This document shows, one piece after another, positions 42,391 through 51,587 of a stretch of 64,000 nucleotides of DNA. A model generated the notes under the pieces. That model saw only the letters and a list, made by a program, of their open reading frames with translations. It was not told the origin of the DNA and searched no databases. This stretch comes from Rhizobium sp. 2MFCol3.1 (GTDB lineage: Bacteria; Pseudomonadota; Alphaproteobacteria; Rhizobiales; Rhizobiaceae), in the NCBI RefSeq assembly GCF_000377565.1, contig NZ_KB898362.1, forward strand, positions 124,001 through 188,000, given 5' to 3'. Every line of letters starts with the position of its first letter. Position 1 is the stretch's first letter. Both the position numbers and the translations under genes were made by a program.

Positions 42391-42993
42391 TTACTTCTTT
42401 TCAGCGTAAGCCTTGATGGCGGCGGCGACTTCGCCCTGTGCCTTCTCGGCGTTTTCGAAGCCGTTCAGCTCGACAACCTTGCGCTTGGCCGGCAGCTGCT
42501 TGTAGACGCGGAAGAAAGCCTGCAGGCGCTCTTGCTCGATCTCCGGAAGATCGGTGATTTCCTTGATCTTGTCGTAGCTCGGATCGATGTCGCTGGCCGG
42601 AACGGCAACGACCTTGTCGTCCTGCTCGCCGCCGTCGATCATCTTCAGGAGGCCGATGGCACGAACCTTGATGATGGCGCCCGGAACGACCGGCTCGCGG
42701 GTGTAGACAAGCGCGTCGAGCGGATCGCCGTCACCGCCGAGCGAGCTGGTGATGGAACCGTAGTTGGCCGGGTAGATGACCGGCATCGACTGGAAGCGGT
42801 CCACGACGATGTGGCCGGTCTTGGCGTCGATTTCGTACTTGGTGAAGCTTCCCTGCGGAATTTCGATCGCCGTGAAGAACTCCTTGCTGTCGTCCTTCGG
42901 CTGCGGATAGTCGAGATAGGAAACATAGTCGGAAGCGGCGGCGACGCCGGCCGTGAAGAGAACGGCAGCGGCCGCGGAAATAATGGTCTTCAT
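42391..42993 (-). CDS. ppa: Exported family I inorganic pyrophosphatase
   Basis: This 200-residue family I pyrophosphatase hydrolyses PPi to phosphate. The active-site signature is DGDPLDALVY, with VIYPANYGSI before it. Unlike the usual cytoplasmic enzyme, the protein begins with a typical signal peptide (MKTIISAAAAVLFTAGVAAAS), so it should act in the periplasm. ATG 42993 is chosen; a longer frame adds five residues. The symbol reflects the enzyme family; a cytoplasmic paralogue is presumably elsewhere in the genome. Confidence 0.88.
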   Translation of the reverse strand: MKTIISAAAAVLFTAGVAAASDYVSYLDYPQPKDDSKEFFTAIEIPQGSFTKYEIDAKTGHIVVDRFQSMPVIYPANYGSITSSLGGDGDPLDALVYTREPVVPGAIIKVRAIGLLKMIDGGEQDDKVVAVPASDIDPSYDKIKEITDLPEIEQERLQAFFRVYKQLPAKRKVVELNGFENAEKAQGEVAAAIKAYAEKK

Positions 42994-43124
42994 AAGAGAT
43001 ACCCCCAATTGGCATTGCGAAGAAACGCCCCCCGCCTATGGGGTTTGCATTACAGCGATGTGACATATGCCGGGCGCTCGGGACCATCCACATGACAATC
43101 TCGTGAGCGCCCGGAGCAGCTATG

Positions 43125-44036
43125 TTATGCGGTTCCGCGCTCGCGCTTCATCTCGTGGCGCATGAGGAACAGCGAGGCGCAGAGAATCAGGCCGGCACCG
43201 AGCCACAAATAACCAGCCGGCGCATAGCCGAAGACCAGCCAGCCGGCGAGAACGTTGAGCGGCAGCTTCAGATCGTCGAAGGGCTGGACATAGGCGGCAT
43301 CGGCGGCACTGTAGGCGAGCGTGAGGAGGTACTGGGCGATCGCCGTCAACAGGCCGGCTGCGACGAGCAGCATCAACACCGTGCCTATTGGCATTGCGAA
43401 GCCTGCCGCAGCGGCGAGACCGCCGTTGACGGGCGTTAGGAGCACGAGCAGCCACACGGTGATCGTCTCAGGCTTCTCGATCCCCGTCAGGCTCTTGGTG
43501 ATCAGCGACGAGGCGCCCCAGAGCAGTGCCGACAGGATCGGCAACAGTGCCGCCCAGCTGAAACTGTCCGACCAGGGCTGCAGGATGATCATGGCGCCGG
43601 CGAAGCCACAGGCCGTGGCGCCCCAGCGCACTGCCCCTACCCGTTCACCGAGGAACAGGCGGGCGCCGAGGATGATGAAGAAGGGCGAGGTCATGACGAG
43701 CGCGATCGCCTGCCAGATCGGCACGCTCGCAAGACCAGCGACCCAGGTCTGGACACCGAGCGCGGCCAACACGACGCGGAGGATGTGGCGCGAGGGGTAT
43801 TGGGTGCGCATCGCGCCAAGGCCGGTCTTCCACAGGAAGGGCAGCGAGAAGACGAGCGCGAAGGCATATTGCCAGAAGGCGACCGAGGCGGATGGGAAGG
43901 CCAAGGTCATCGTCAGCCACTGGGTGACGACGTTGAGAATGGCAAAGGCGATGCCGGCGAGCACCATCCAGCTTGCGCCGGCGAGTGCACGCGATGCGGA
44001 TATGGAAACCTGGGTAGTCTGATTCATGTTATTCAT
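43125..44036 (-). CDS. ribN: Riboflavin transporter RibN (EamA/DMT family)
   Basis: This 303-residue permease has ten predicted membrane helices in two EamA halves (GIAFAILNVVTQWLTM... and WGASSLITKSL...). An FMN riboswitch lies upstream on the same strand, identifying it as RibN, the riboflavin importer first described in Rhizobium leguminosarum. Expression should fall when FMN is plentiful. ATG 44036 is used, with a second in-frame ATG at 44027; neither has a strong Shine-Dalgarno. The leader between riboswitch and ATG can fold a GGCGGG...CCGCC hairpin that may hide or end translation. Confidence 0.9.
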   Translation of the reverse strand: MNNMNQTTQVSISASRALAGASWMVLAGIAFAILNVVTQWLTMTLAFPSASVAFWQYAFALVFSLPFLWKTGLGAMRTQYPSRHILRVVLAALGVQTWVAGLASVPIWQAIALVMTSPFFIILGARLFLGERVGAVRWGATACGFAGAMIILQPWSDSFSWAALLPILSALLWGASSLITKSLTGIEKPETITVWLLVLLTPVNGGLAAAAGFAMPIGTVLMLLVAAGLLTAIAQYLLTLAYSAADAAYVQPFDDLKLPLNVLAGWLVFGYAPAGYLWLGAGLILCASLFLMRHEMKRERGTA

Positions 44037-44116
44037 CCGAACAAAAGGACCAACATAAATCAGGACGCATGAACGCGGGTGCCGACGCGGCGGACGACCC
44101 GCCCCGCGTACCCTGC

Positions 44117-44260
44117 TCATTCTCTTTCATCCGGACTATGACCGTCGGCTCCGGAATTCAACCGGATCTGCTGACCCTTCCCACCTGAGGTGAAAAGGCG
44201 CTCGCGGGCTCAAGCTTGCGCTCTTACCGCCGGTGGGGAATTGCACCCCGCCCTGAGAAT
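44117..44260 (-). promoter_or_regulatory. FMN riboswitch (RFN element)
   Basis: Read on the minus strand, the element contains the conserved RFN blocks. AGGGCGGGGTGCAATTCCCC is followed by ACCGGCGGTAAG, then a GTCAGCAGATCCGGT segment and AGCCGACGGTCATAGTCC, closing with GGATGAAAGAGAAT that pairs with the start. It lies 80 nt before ribN. Confidence 0.95.
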
Positions 44261-44311
44261 GATCCATGCGTAGTTGAAAGCCGCGATCGCGGCAAGTCTC
44301 GCAAATGCGAA

Positions 44312-44337
44312 AAGGGTCCGGCTTTCGCCGAACCCTT
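44312..44337 (-). terminator. Terminator of hupB
   Basis: AAGGGTCCGGC (44312-44322) pairs with GCCGAACCCTT (44327-44337) around TTTC, with one G-T pair. On the minus strand it ends in TTTT. It lies 50 nt after the hupB stop. Confidence 0.8.
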
Positions 44338-44386
44338 CGAATACTTGTGCTGCCGGTCTCGTTGCCCGGCTGCCAAGCAAATCCAA

Positions 44387-44662
44387 TCAGCCGTTGACGG
44401 CTTCCTTCAGGCCCTTGCCGGGCGTGAACTTCGGCACGTTGCGTGCCGGAATGTCGACTTCAGCGCCGGTCGACGGATTGCGGCCCTTGGTGGCAGCGCG
44501 ATGGGAAACGGTGAAGCTACCGAAACCAGCGAGGCGAACGTCGCCCTTGCCCTTGAGTTCAGCCTGGACAACTTCGAAAACAGCGTCGACGGCCGAAGCG
44601 GCATCGGTCTTCGAGAGTCCTGCCTTTTCGGCAACTGCGGACACGAGTTCATTCTTGTTCAT
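44387..44662 (-). CDS. hupB: HU-family DNA-binding protein
   Basis: This 91-residue histone-like protein bends and compacts DNA. The family signature FGSFTVSHRAATKGRNPSTG lies in the middle, containing the DNA-gripping beta arm, and MNKNELVSAVAEKAGLS is the N-terminal helix pair. ATG 44662 has GGGGTGG upstream; the frame runs further but overlaps the lon terminator. It follows lon, the usual arrangement in many proteobacteria, but with its own terminator. Confidence 0.96.
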   Translation of the reverse strand: MNKNELVSAVAEKAGLSKTDAASAVDAVFEVVQAELKGKGDVRLAGFGSFTVSHRAATKGRNPSTGAEVDIPARNVPKFTPGKGLKEAVNG

Positions 44663-44793
44663 GTTTCCACCCCTTTCAAATGGTTCGAAACGACTCAAAT
44701 CTATAGCCGGGCACGGAATTTGGTGCATCAGGCCCGCCGCACCCCAAAGAGCCTGCAAATAAAGGAAAAGCAAGCGTCTCCGTACGGTTTTCA

Positions 44794-44825
44794 CAAAAAA
44801 AGGCTGGCAAAAATGCCAGCCTTTT
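44794..44825 (-). terminator. Terminator of lon
   Basis: On the minus strand AAAGGCTGGC pairs with GCCAGCCTTT (44799-44808 with 44815-44824) around a 6-nt loop and is followed by seven T (44794-44800). It lies 43 nt after the lon stop, so hupB has its own promoter. Confidence 0.9.
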
Positions 44826-44867
44826 CAGGGTTTTTAAGCAATAGGGCACGAATGTGGCAAACAAGGC

Positions 44868-47282
44868 TCAATGAGCGATGGAAGTGCCGCTTTCGTCGTG
44901 CCCTTCGACCGTTGCGATAACAGGCGTTTCCACCGTGCCATCCCACTCGATCGCCTCCGGTCTGCGGACCAGAGCATGCTTGATCACCTCGCCCATACGG
45001 GACACTGGGATGATCTCCATGTTGTTCTTCACGTTATCCGGGATCTCCGCCAAGTCCTTGGCGTTTTCTTCCGGGATCAGAACAGTCTTGATACCGCCGC
45101 GCAGTGCGGCGAGCAGCTTTTCCTTCAATCCGCCGATCGGCAGAACGCGACCACGAAGCGTGATTTCGCCCGTCATCGCCACGTCCTTGCGAACAGGGAT
45201 ACCGGTCATGATCGAGACGATCGCGGTGGCCATGCCGACGCCGGCCGATGGGCCGTCCTTCGGCGTGGCGCCTTCCGGCACGTGGACGTGGATGTCCGAC
45301 TTGTCGAAGCGCGGCGGCTCGATGCCGAAATCGACAGCGCGCGAGCGGACGTAGGACGCCGCAGCCGAAATCGATTCCTTCATCACGTCCTTCAGGTTGC
45401 CGGTGACGGTCATGCGACCCTTGCCCGGCATCATGACGCCTTCGATCGTCAGCAACTCACCACCAACCTCGGTCCAGGCCAGACCGGTGACGACACCGAC
45501 CTGATCCTCGCCCTCGGCTTCGCCGTGACGGAAGCGCGGAACACCCAGATAGTCCGAAATGTTCTCGGCGGTAACCGCGACCGATTTCGTCTTACCCTTG
45601 ATGATCTCGGTGACCGCCTTGCGGGCGAGCTTCATCAGTTCGCGCTCGAACGAACGGACACCGGCTTCGCGTGTGTACTGCTGGCTGATCGCCATCAGGG
45701 CATCGTCCGAAACCGAGAATTCGTTCGGCTGCAGAGCGTGTTCCTTGATGGCCTTCGGCAGCAGGTGCCGCTTGGCGATCTCGCGCTTTTCGTCCTCGGT
45801 GTAGCCGGCGATACGGATGACTTCCATGCGGTCCATCAAGGGCGCAGGGATATTCAGCGTGTTCGCCGTCGTGATGAACATCACGTCCGACAGATCGTAT
45901 TCGACCTCAAGGTAGTGGTCCATGAAGGTCGAGTTCTGTGCCGGATCCAGCACTTCGAGCAGAGCCGACGACGGATCGCCACGGAAATCCTGGCCCATCT
46001 TGTCGATTTCATCGAGCAGGAAGAGCGGGTTGGACTTCTTCGCCTTCTTCATCGACTGGATGACCTTGCCGGGCATCGAGCCGATGTAGGTGCGGCGATG
46101 ACCGCGAATTTCAGCTTCGTCACGAACGCCGCCGAGCGCCATGCGGACATACTCACGGCCGGTCGCCTTGGCGATCGACTGGGCGAGCGAGGTCTTGCCG
46201 ACACCCGGAGGGCCGACGAGGCACAGGATCGGACCCTTGATCTTGGTCGCGCGAGCCTGGACAGCCAGATACTCGACGATGCGCTCCTTGACCTTGTCGA
46301 GACCGAAGTGATCGGCTTCGAGGATCTTTTCGGCGTTGTTGAGATCCGTCTTGATCTTCGACTTCTTGGACCACGGAATACCGAGCAGCCAATCGAGATA
46401 GTTGCGCACGACGGTGGCTTCCGCCGACATCGGGCTCATCTGACGCAGCTTCTTCAGCTCGGCATCGGCCTTCTCGCGACCTTCCTTGGAGAGCTTGGTC
46501 TTGGAGATGCGCTCTTCCAGTTCGGCCATCTCGTCGCGGCCTTCCTCGCCGTCGCCGAGCTCCTTCTGAATCGCCTTCATCTGCTCATTCAGGTAGTATT
46601 CGCGCTGGGTCTTCTCCATCTGGCGCTTGACGCGCGAGCGGATGCGCTTCTCGACCTGAAGGACCGAGATCTCACCTTCCATGAAGCCGAGCGCCTTTTC
46701 GAGGCGTGCCTTGACGCTGGTGGTTTCCAGCATCTCCTGCTTCTCGGTGATCTTGATCGACAGGTGCGAGGCAACCGTATCGGCCAGCTTCGAGTAGTCA
46801 TCGATTTGGCTGGCGGCGCCAACGACCTCGGGCGAGATCTTCTTGTTGAGCTTCACGTAGCTCTCGAATTCGGACACGACCGAGCGGCTCAGCGCTTCCA
46901 GTTCGACCGGATCGTCGTGCGGCTCTTCGAGCACATGACCGAGGGCTTCATAGAAATCCTCGCGGTCGGTGTAGGCGTCGATTTCAGCGCGCGCGCGACC
47001 TTCGACGAGAACCTTGACGGTTCCATCGGGAAGCTTCAGCAGCTGCAGAACGTTGGCGACGGTGCCGACATTGTGGATGGCGGACGGTTCGGGATCATCG
47101 TCGCTGGCATTGATCTGCGTGACGAGCATGATCTGCTTGTCCGAGCCCATGACTTCTTCGAGCGCGCGGATCGATTTCTCGCGGCCTACGAAAAGAGGTA
47201 CGATCATGTGCGGAAAGACCACGATGTCGCGCAGGGGCAATACTGGATAAGCGGTGCTCGCAACTGACGTTTTCTTCGTCAT
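44868..47282 (-). CDS. lon: ATP-dependent protease La
   Basis: This 804-residue AAA+ protease degrades misfolded and regulatory proteins. The N-terminal substrate domain (YPVLPLRDIVVFPHMIVPLFVGR) is followed by a coiled coil. The ATPase has Walker A GPPGVGKTS and Walker B FLLDEIDKM, and the peptidase domain has the catalytic Ser in PKDGPSAGVGM and the Lys in LKEKLLAA. A candidate heat-shock promoter lies upstream. It is grouped with clpP and clpX. Confidence 0.97.
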   Translation of the reverse strand: MTKKTSVASTAYPVLPLRDIVVFPHMIVPLFVGREKSIRALEEVMGSDKQIMLVTQINASDDDPEPSAIHNVGTVANVLQLLKLPDGTVKVLVEGRARAEIDAYTDREDFYEALGHVLEEPHDDPVELEALSRSVVSEFESYVKLNKKISPEVVGAASQIDDYSKLADTVASHLSIKITEKQEMLETTSVKARLEKALGFMEGEISVLQVEKRIRSRVKRQMEKTQREYYLNEQMKAIQKELGDGEEGRDEMAELEERISKTKLSKEGREKADAELKKLRQMSPMSAEATVVRNYLDWLLGIPWSKKSKIKTDLNNAEKILEADHFGLDKVKERIVEYLAVQARATKIKGPILCLVGPPGVGKTSLAQSIAKATGREYVRMALGGVRDEAEIRGHRRTYIGSMPGKVIQSMKKAKKSNPLFLLDEIDKMGQDFRGDPSSALLEVLDPAQNSTFMDHYLEVEYDLSDVMFITTANTLNIPAPLMDRMEVIRIAGYTEDEKREIAKRHLLPKAIKEHALQPNEFSVSDDALMAISQQYTREAGVRSFERELMKLARKAVTEIIKGKTKSVAVTAENISDYLGVPRFRHGEAEGEDQVGVVTGLAWTEVGGELLTIEGVMMPGKGRMTVTGNLKDVMKESISAAASYVRSRAVDFGIEPPRFDKSDIHVHVPEGATPKDGPSAGVGMATAIVSIMTGIPVRKDVAMTGEITLRGRVLPIGGLKEKLLAALRGGIKTVLIPEENAKDLAEIPDNVKNNMEIIPVSRMGEVIKHALVRRPEAIEWDGTVETPVIATVEGHDESGTSIAH

Positions 47283-47363
47283 TTTATTTCCTTTCCATCG
47301 TCCCGTTGCCGGGCTCTTCTGGCGCGACCGTTTGGGACCGGCCGCACTCTCACTTGGATTAAC

Positions 47364-47392
47364 AAGTGGAGGTTCTGACTATGCTTTTCAAG
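47364..47392 (-). promoter_or_regulatory. Possible RpoH-type promoter of lon
   Basis: On the minus strand, CTTGAA (47387-47392) is followed 15 nt later by CTCCACTT (47364-47371), close to the sigma-32 pattern CTTGAA...CCCCATNT. It would give a leader of about 75 nt. The rest of the 415-nt gap 47283-47697 holds no gene; a short plus-strand frame at 47366-47641 is not credible. Confidence 0.45.
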
Positions 47393-47642
47393 CTGCCACA
47401 TGGCCCGTGTCCGCTTGGACATGACAGCTATGCTACAACGGAACACCTCACTATGTCGCGCCTAGCTGGACCGGCGCTGACCATTTCCGAACCGGCTAAA
47501 ATACAACGCCGAAACACACCAACGGAATCATTGCATAATTGCCAAGGGCGGATGAATTCGCAACGGCAACGAACGTGGTTTCAGGCGTCATCAGCAAGTT
47601 TTATCGGCATTTGGAGGTGCCGCGAACGGTTTTTCAAATAGA

Positions 47643-47669
47643 AAGGGGCCCGCCAACGGCAAGCCCCTT
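47643..47669 (-). terminator. Terminator of clpX
   Basis: AAGGGGC (47643-47649) pairs with GCCCCTT (47663-47669). On the minus strand the stem is followed by TTTCTATTT. It lies 29 nt after the clpX stop. Confidence 0.6.
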
Positions 47670-47697
47670 AAATTCACGGTTCGTATCGCGCTGATAC

Positions 47698-48975
47698 TTA
47701 GGCCGAGGCGTTGGCCTTTTCTTCCTGGCGATCCGCGTAGATGTAGAGCGGCCGCGAGGAGCCGCGGACGACTTCGTCGGAAATGACGACTTCGCGCACG
47801 CCTTCGAGCGTCGGCAGTTCGAACATCGTGTCGAGCAGGATCTTTTCCATGATCGAACGAAGGCCGCGGGCGCCGGTCTTGCGGGTAATCGCCTTGCGGG
47901 CGATTTCGCGAAGGGCGTCCTCGTGGAAAGTCAGCTCGACGTCTTCCATCTCGAACAGGCGCTGGTACTGCTTGACGAGCGCGTTCTTCGGCTCCGACAG
48001 GATCTGGATCAGTGCGTCCTCATCGAGGTCCTCGAGCGTCGCCAAAACAGGCAGACGACCGATGAACTCAGGGATCAGGCCGAACTTGACGAGATCTTCC
48101 GGTTCCAGTTCGCGCAGCACTTCGCCGACGCGACGGTCATCCGGAGCGGCAACGCTTGCGCCGAAGCCGATCGAGGTCTTTTCGCCACGGGCAGAAATGA
48201 TCTTGTCGAGACCGGCAAAGGCGCCACCGCAGATGAACAGGATGTTCGTCGTGTCGACCTGCAGGAATTCCTGCTGCGGATGCTTGCGGCCGCCCTGCGG
48301 CGGTACGGAAGCGACCGTGCCTTCCATGATCTTCAGAAGCGCCTGCTGCACGCCTTCGCCCGACACGTCGCGGGTGATCGACGGGTTGTCGGACTTGCGC
48401 GAAATCTTGTCGACTTCGTCGATGTAGACGATGCCGCGCTGCGCGCGCTCGACGTTGTAGTCGGCAGCCTGCAGAAGCTTCAGGATGATGTTTTCGACGT
48501 CTTCACCGACATAGCCGGCTTCGGTCAGCGTCGTGGCATCGGCCATCGTGAAGGGAACGTCGATGATGCGGGCGAGCGTCTGGGCAAGATAGGTCTTGCC
48601 GCAACCGGTCGGACCGACCAGCATGATGTTCGACTTCGCAAGCTCGATTTCGCCGTTCTTGGTGGCGTGCGCGAGACGCTTGTAATGGTTGTGAACGGCA
48701 ACGGACAGGATCTTCTTCGCCTGACGCTGGCCGATGACGTATTCGTCGAGGACCTTGATGATGTCCTGGGGCGTGGGAACGCCATCACGGGACTTGACCA
48801 TCGAGGACTTGTTTTCCTCGCGGATGATGTCCATGCACAATTCGACGCATTCATCGCAGATGAAAACTGTCGGTCCGGCAATCAACTTGCGGACTTCGTG
48901 CTGGCTCTTTCCGCAGAAGGAGCAGTACAGGGTGTTCTTAGAGTCGCCGCCGTTGCTGCCGCTGACTTTGCTCAT
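47698..48975 (-). CDS. clpX: ClpXP unfoldase ClpX
   Basis: This 425-residue AAA+ unfoldase feeds substrates to ClpP. The N-terminal zinc domain has C18-C21-C40-C43 (LYCSFCGKS...FICDECVELC). Walker A is GPTGCGKTYLAQ and Walker B IVYIDEVDKI; the pore loop YVGEDVEN and the ClpP-docking loop IPEFIGRLP are present. It lies 282 nt downstream of clpP, far enough for its own promoter. Confidence 0.97.
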   Translation of the reverse strand: MSKVSGSNGGDSKNTLYCSFCGKSQHEVRKLIAGPTVFICDECVELCMDIIREENKSSMVKSRDGVPTPQDIIKVLDEYVIGQRQAKKILSVAVHNHYKRLAHATKNGEIELAKSNIMLVGPTGCGKTYLAQTLARIIDVPFTMADATTLTEAGYVGEDVENIILKLLQAADYNVERAQRGIVYIDEVDKISRKSDNPSITRDVSGEGVQQALLKIMEGTVASVPPQGGRKHPQQEFLQVDTTNILFICGGAFAGLDKIISARGEKTSIGFGASVAAPDDRRVGEVLRELEPEDLVKFGLIPEFIGRLPVLATLEDLDEDALIQILSEPKNALVKQYQRLFEMEDVELTFHEDALREIARKAITRKTGARGLRSIMEKILLDTMFELPTLEGVREVVISDEVVRGSSRPLYIYADRQEEKANASA

Positions 48976-49138
48976 ATCACTTTCCTTCCAGCACGCCGCA
49001 TTTCAAGGTGAAAGTGCGGTCAACTCATTGGCCTGCCCCACTTGGAGCTACAGCCGGCCAAGGCCGTCAAGGGGTACGAACCGGGTCCAGACTAGGCCGT
49101 CTTGGCCCCGGCGGCAACGAACTCCCCTTCGAAGCCAA

Positions 49139-49168
49139 ATGCTATGTCATAAAAATTCAACATAGCAT
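49139..49168. repeat. Perfect 9-bp inverted repeat between clpP and clpX
   Basis: ATGCTATGT (49139-49147) is repeated inverted as ACATAGCAT (49160-49168) with a 12-nt AT-rich spacer. It lies in the clpP-clpX gap, about 165 nt upstream of clpX, and could be a regulator site or an mRNA 3' structure of clpP. CCCTAGTTC also occurs twice nearby (49207, 49256). Confidence 0.45.
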
Positions 49169-49257
49169 TAATACTTGAGAATGGTTCACCCGCCACTCGG
49201 TTTATTCCCTAGTTCGATCACAAATGAGATAGAACTGTGGCGGGGAAAACACCATCC

Positions 49258-49896
49258 CTAGTTCTGACTAGGCGCAGCGCCTTCGATCTCGACGCGAGAC
49301 GTCAGGACCTTGTCGATCACGCCCCAGTCCTTGGCTTCCGCCGCATCCATGAAATGGTCACGGTCGAGCGTCTTTTCAACTTCCTCGTAGGTCCGGCCCG
49401 TGTGCTTGACGTACACTTCGTTCAGGCGGCGCTTCATCTTGAGAATGTCGCGTGCGTGACGCTCGATGTCCGAAGCCTGGCCCGAGAAGCCGCCCGACGG
49501 CTGGTGAACCATGATGCGCGAGTTCGGTGTCGCGAAGCGCATGTCCTTGTCGCCGGCTGCGAGAAGCAGCGAGCCCATGGAGGCGGCCTGGCCGATGCAC
49601 AGCGTCGACACGGCAGGCTTGATGAACTGCATCGTATCGTAGATCGCCATGCCGGCGGTGACGACGCCACCCGGCGAATTGATGTAGAGCGCGATTTCCT
49701 TCTTGGGGTTCTCGGCTTCGAGGAAAAGCAGCTGGGCGCAGACGAGCGTCGCCATGTGATCCTCGACCGGACCCGTCAGGAAAATGATGCGTTCCTTGAG
49801 CAGGCGCGAATAAATGTCGTAGGAGCGTTCACCGCGATTGGTCTGTTCCACAACCATCGGCACGAGGGCCATAGCGGTATCGACTGGGTTTCTCAT
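49258..49896 (-). CDS. clpP: ClpP serine protease subunit
   Basis: This 212-residue subunit forms the ClpXP/ClpAP proteolytic barrel. The catalytic triad is visible: S106 in GQAASMGSLL, H131 in MVHQPSGG and D180 in LDRDHFM. INSPGGVVTAGMAIYDTM is the usual substrate-groove segment. It starts the clpP-clpX-lon-hupB cluster. Confidence 0.97.
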   Translation of the reverse strand: MRNPVDTAMALVPMVVEQTNRGERSYDIYSRLLKERIIFLTGPVEDHMATLVCAQLLFLEAENPKKEIALYINSPGGVVTAGMAIYDTMQFIKPAVSTLCIGQAASMGSLLLAAGDKDMRFATPNSRIMVHQPSGGFSGQASDIERHARDILKMKRRLNEVYVKHTGRTYEEVEKTLDRDHFMDAAEAKDWGVIDKVLTSRVEIEGAAPSQN

Positions 49897-49959
49897 GTGC
49901 GTCCTTTGTCAACGTCTTTCCGGCCCGACGCCGGGAATCAAAGAAAATGCCTTATCCCT

Positions 49960-49989
49960 ACATAGAACTTCCCTACCCTTCTCTTCAAG
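49960..49989 (-). promoter_or_regulatory. Possible clpP promoter
   Basis: On the minus strand, CTTGAA (49984-49989) and CTATGT (49960-49965) are separated by 18 nt, close to the rhizobial CTTGAC-N17-CTATAT pattern; the CTTGAA also suits RpoH. The leader to clpP would be about 55 nt. The 385-nt gap to the next gene (49897-50281) holds no gene. Confidence 0.45.
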
Positions 49990-50281
49990 ACGCGCCTTGG
50001 GATAACGTTAAGACGGTGGGAAACCATGCCTGTTTTCATAGCCCCTCTGTAGGGAGATTCTTCAAAACCGTCATTAACGGCGGCGGGCCATACTCCCGGC
50101 TCACAGCTTTTCTCTTCAGCAAGATGAAGAAATGCTGAATTCGCCCAGTATGGGACGCCTGTCATTTACCTCGTGGAAAGCCTATCGCCAGATAACGGAC
50201 GAGGCCCGTGGGCTGCCGCTCCGCGATTAACAAAGTCGCCAGCTTATTTAGCGAGGATGCGGCAATACAAGGGGTATTGCC

Positions 50282-51535
50282 GTGTTCAATGTTACGACAG
50301 GACTGGCCATTTGGTGCTCCGAGGCTATGACGCTCGCGCTGGTCGCGTTCATTGCCTGGCGCCATAATGTCCGAGATAAAACTTATTTCTATTGGGGCTG
50401 GGGCTTTGCGCTCAGCGGCATCGGATTTGCACTGGTCGCGTTGCGCGGCCACGTTCCAAGCTACCTGTCGGTCGAGGTGGGCAATACCATCGCGCTTGTG
50501 GGCCAGAGCGCCTGGGTGGCGGGATATCTGGCGCTCGACCGGCGAAAGATCGAATGGTGGGTGCTTTTGCCGCCGGTCGTCTGGCTAGCCGGCGTGTTCC
50601 TGCCCTGGGTGCACGACGACTACCCGAACCGGGTTGCACTCTACAACCTCGCCTCGGCAACGGGCGCGACGGCGCTGACCATGGCGGTCAGTTCGCCCGG
50701 TCTCAACCGGGAATCGGCCCGCGCGAAGCTCGCGGTCATGTTTATTCTGCAGGCTTGCGTCTGTTTTATCGCCGCCGGAGCGGTTGCGGTGCTCTCGCCT
50801 GATGATATGGAAGCGGCCAATATCGCGGGCCTCGCCGCCATGGGTACGGCGCTGATGCTGACGCTCGCCTGCGCGCTGACGGTTCGTCTCATCATGGAGC
50901 GCTCGGAGCAGAAATTGCGTATTCTCAGCCTCACCGACACGTTGACTGGTGTTCTCAATCGCCGCGGCCTGTTTGCGCAGTTCACGCGCATCCAGACGAA
51001 GGCATTTGACGAGAACCGGCAGGTCGCCGTTCTCCTGTTCGATCTCGACAATTTCAAGCGCATCAATGATCGCTTCGGCCATCAGGGTGGTGACGCCGTG
51101 CTGACGGTCTTTGCCCGCATGGCGCAGCAGTTTACGCCTGCTGGCGTGTTCGGCCGCATGGGCGGCGAGGAATTCGGCGCGTTCGCAAGCGTCGCCGACC
51201 AGACGGAGGCCGAGGCGCTCGCCGAAACGATCCGCACCGAGTTCTGCCGCGTTCCCGTCAGCACCGGCGATGCCATCATTCCGGCCACCGTCAGCATCGG
51301 CGTCGCCCTTGCCTCGCCCATCGAGGCCAATATGGACAAGCTGGTATCGGCAGCCGACCGCGCGCTCTATGCCGCCAAGGCCGCGGGCCGAAACTGCACC
51401 GTCACCTTCGGCGAGGCCGAGGCGGCAGCGCCGCCACCGCCGGAAGAAAAGCCGGATCACACGACGGGCGAACTCGTGCCGACGCTCGACGACCAGATCC
51501 ATGCGCTGCGTCGTGTGGGATCACTTGGACGCTGA
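50282..51535 (+). CDS. Membrane-bound diguanylate cyclase (GGDEF)
   Basis: This 417-residue protein probably makes cyclic di-GMP. The N-terminal half holds about six membrane helices (from TTGLAIWCSEAMTLALVAFIAW to about residue 205), a possible sensor of unknown signal. The GGDEF domain follows (TDTLTGVLNRRGLF; active site GRMGGEEFGAFAS). The RxxD inhibitory site upstream is not evident. It starts with GTG 50282, with AAGGGG about 8 nt upstream. The C-terminus has a Pro/Glu-rich tail. Confidence 0.88.
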   Translation: MFNVTTGLAIWCSEAMTLALVAFIAWRHNVRDKTYFYWGWGFALSGIGFALVALRGHVPSYLSVEVGNTIALVGQSAWVAGYLALDRRKIEWWVLLPPVVWLAGVFLPWVHDDYPNRVALYNLASATGATALTMAVSSPGLNRESARAKLAVMFILQACVCFIAAGAVAVLSPDDMEAANIAGLAAMGTALMLTLACALTVRLIMERSEQKLRILSLTDTLTGVLNRRGLFAQFTRIQTKAFDENRQVAVLLFDLDNFKRINDRFGHQGGDAVLTVFARMAQQFTPAGVFGRMGGEEFGAFASVADQTEAEALAETIRTEFCRVPVSTGDAIIPATVSIGVALASPIEANMDKLVSAADRALYAAKAAGRNCTVTFGEAEAAAPPPPEEKPDHTTGELVPTLDDQIHALRRVGSLGR

Positions 51536-51587
51536 CAATAGGTTGTGCTCTCTTCCCGAGGTTGGGCAAATCCGCTAAGCCTCGGGC

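Noticed and set aside
44871..47267. Nearly 800-codon plus-strand frame opposite lon
   Set aside because: Shadow of lon caused by high third-position GC; the product is not protein-like.
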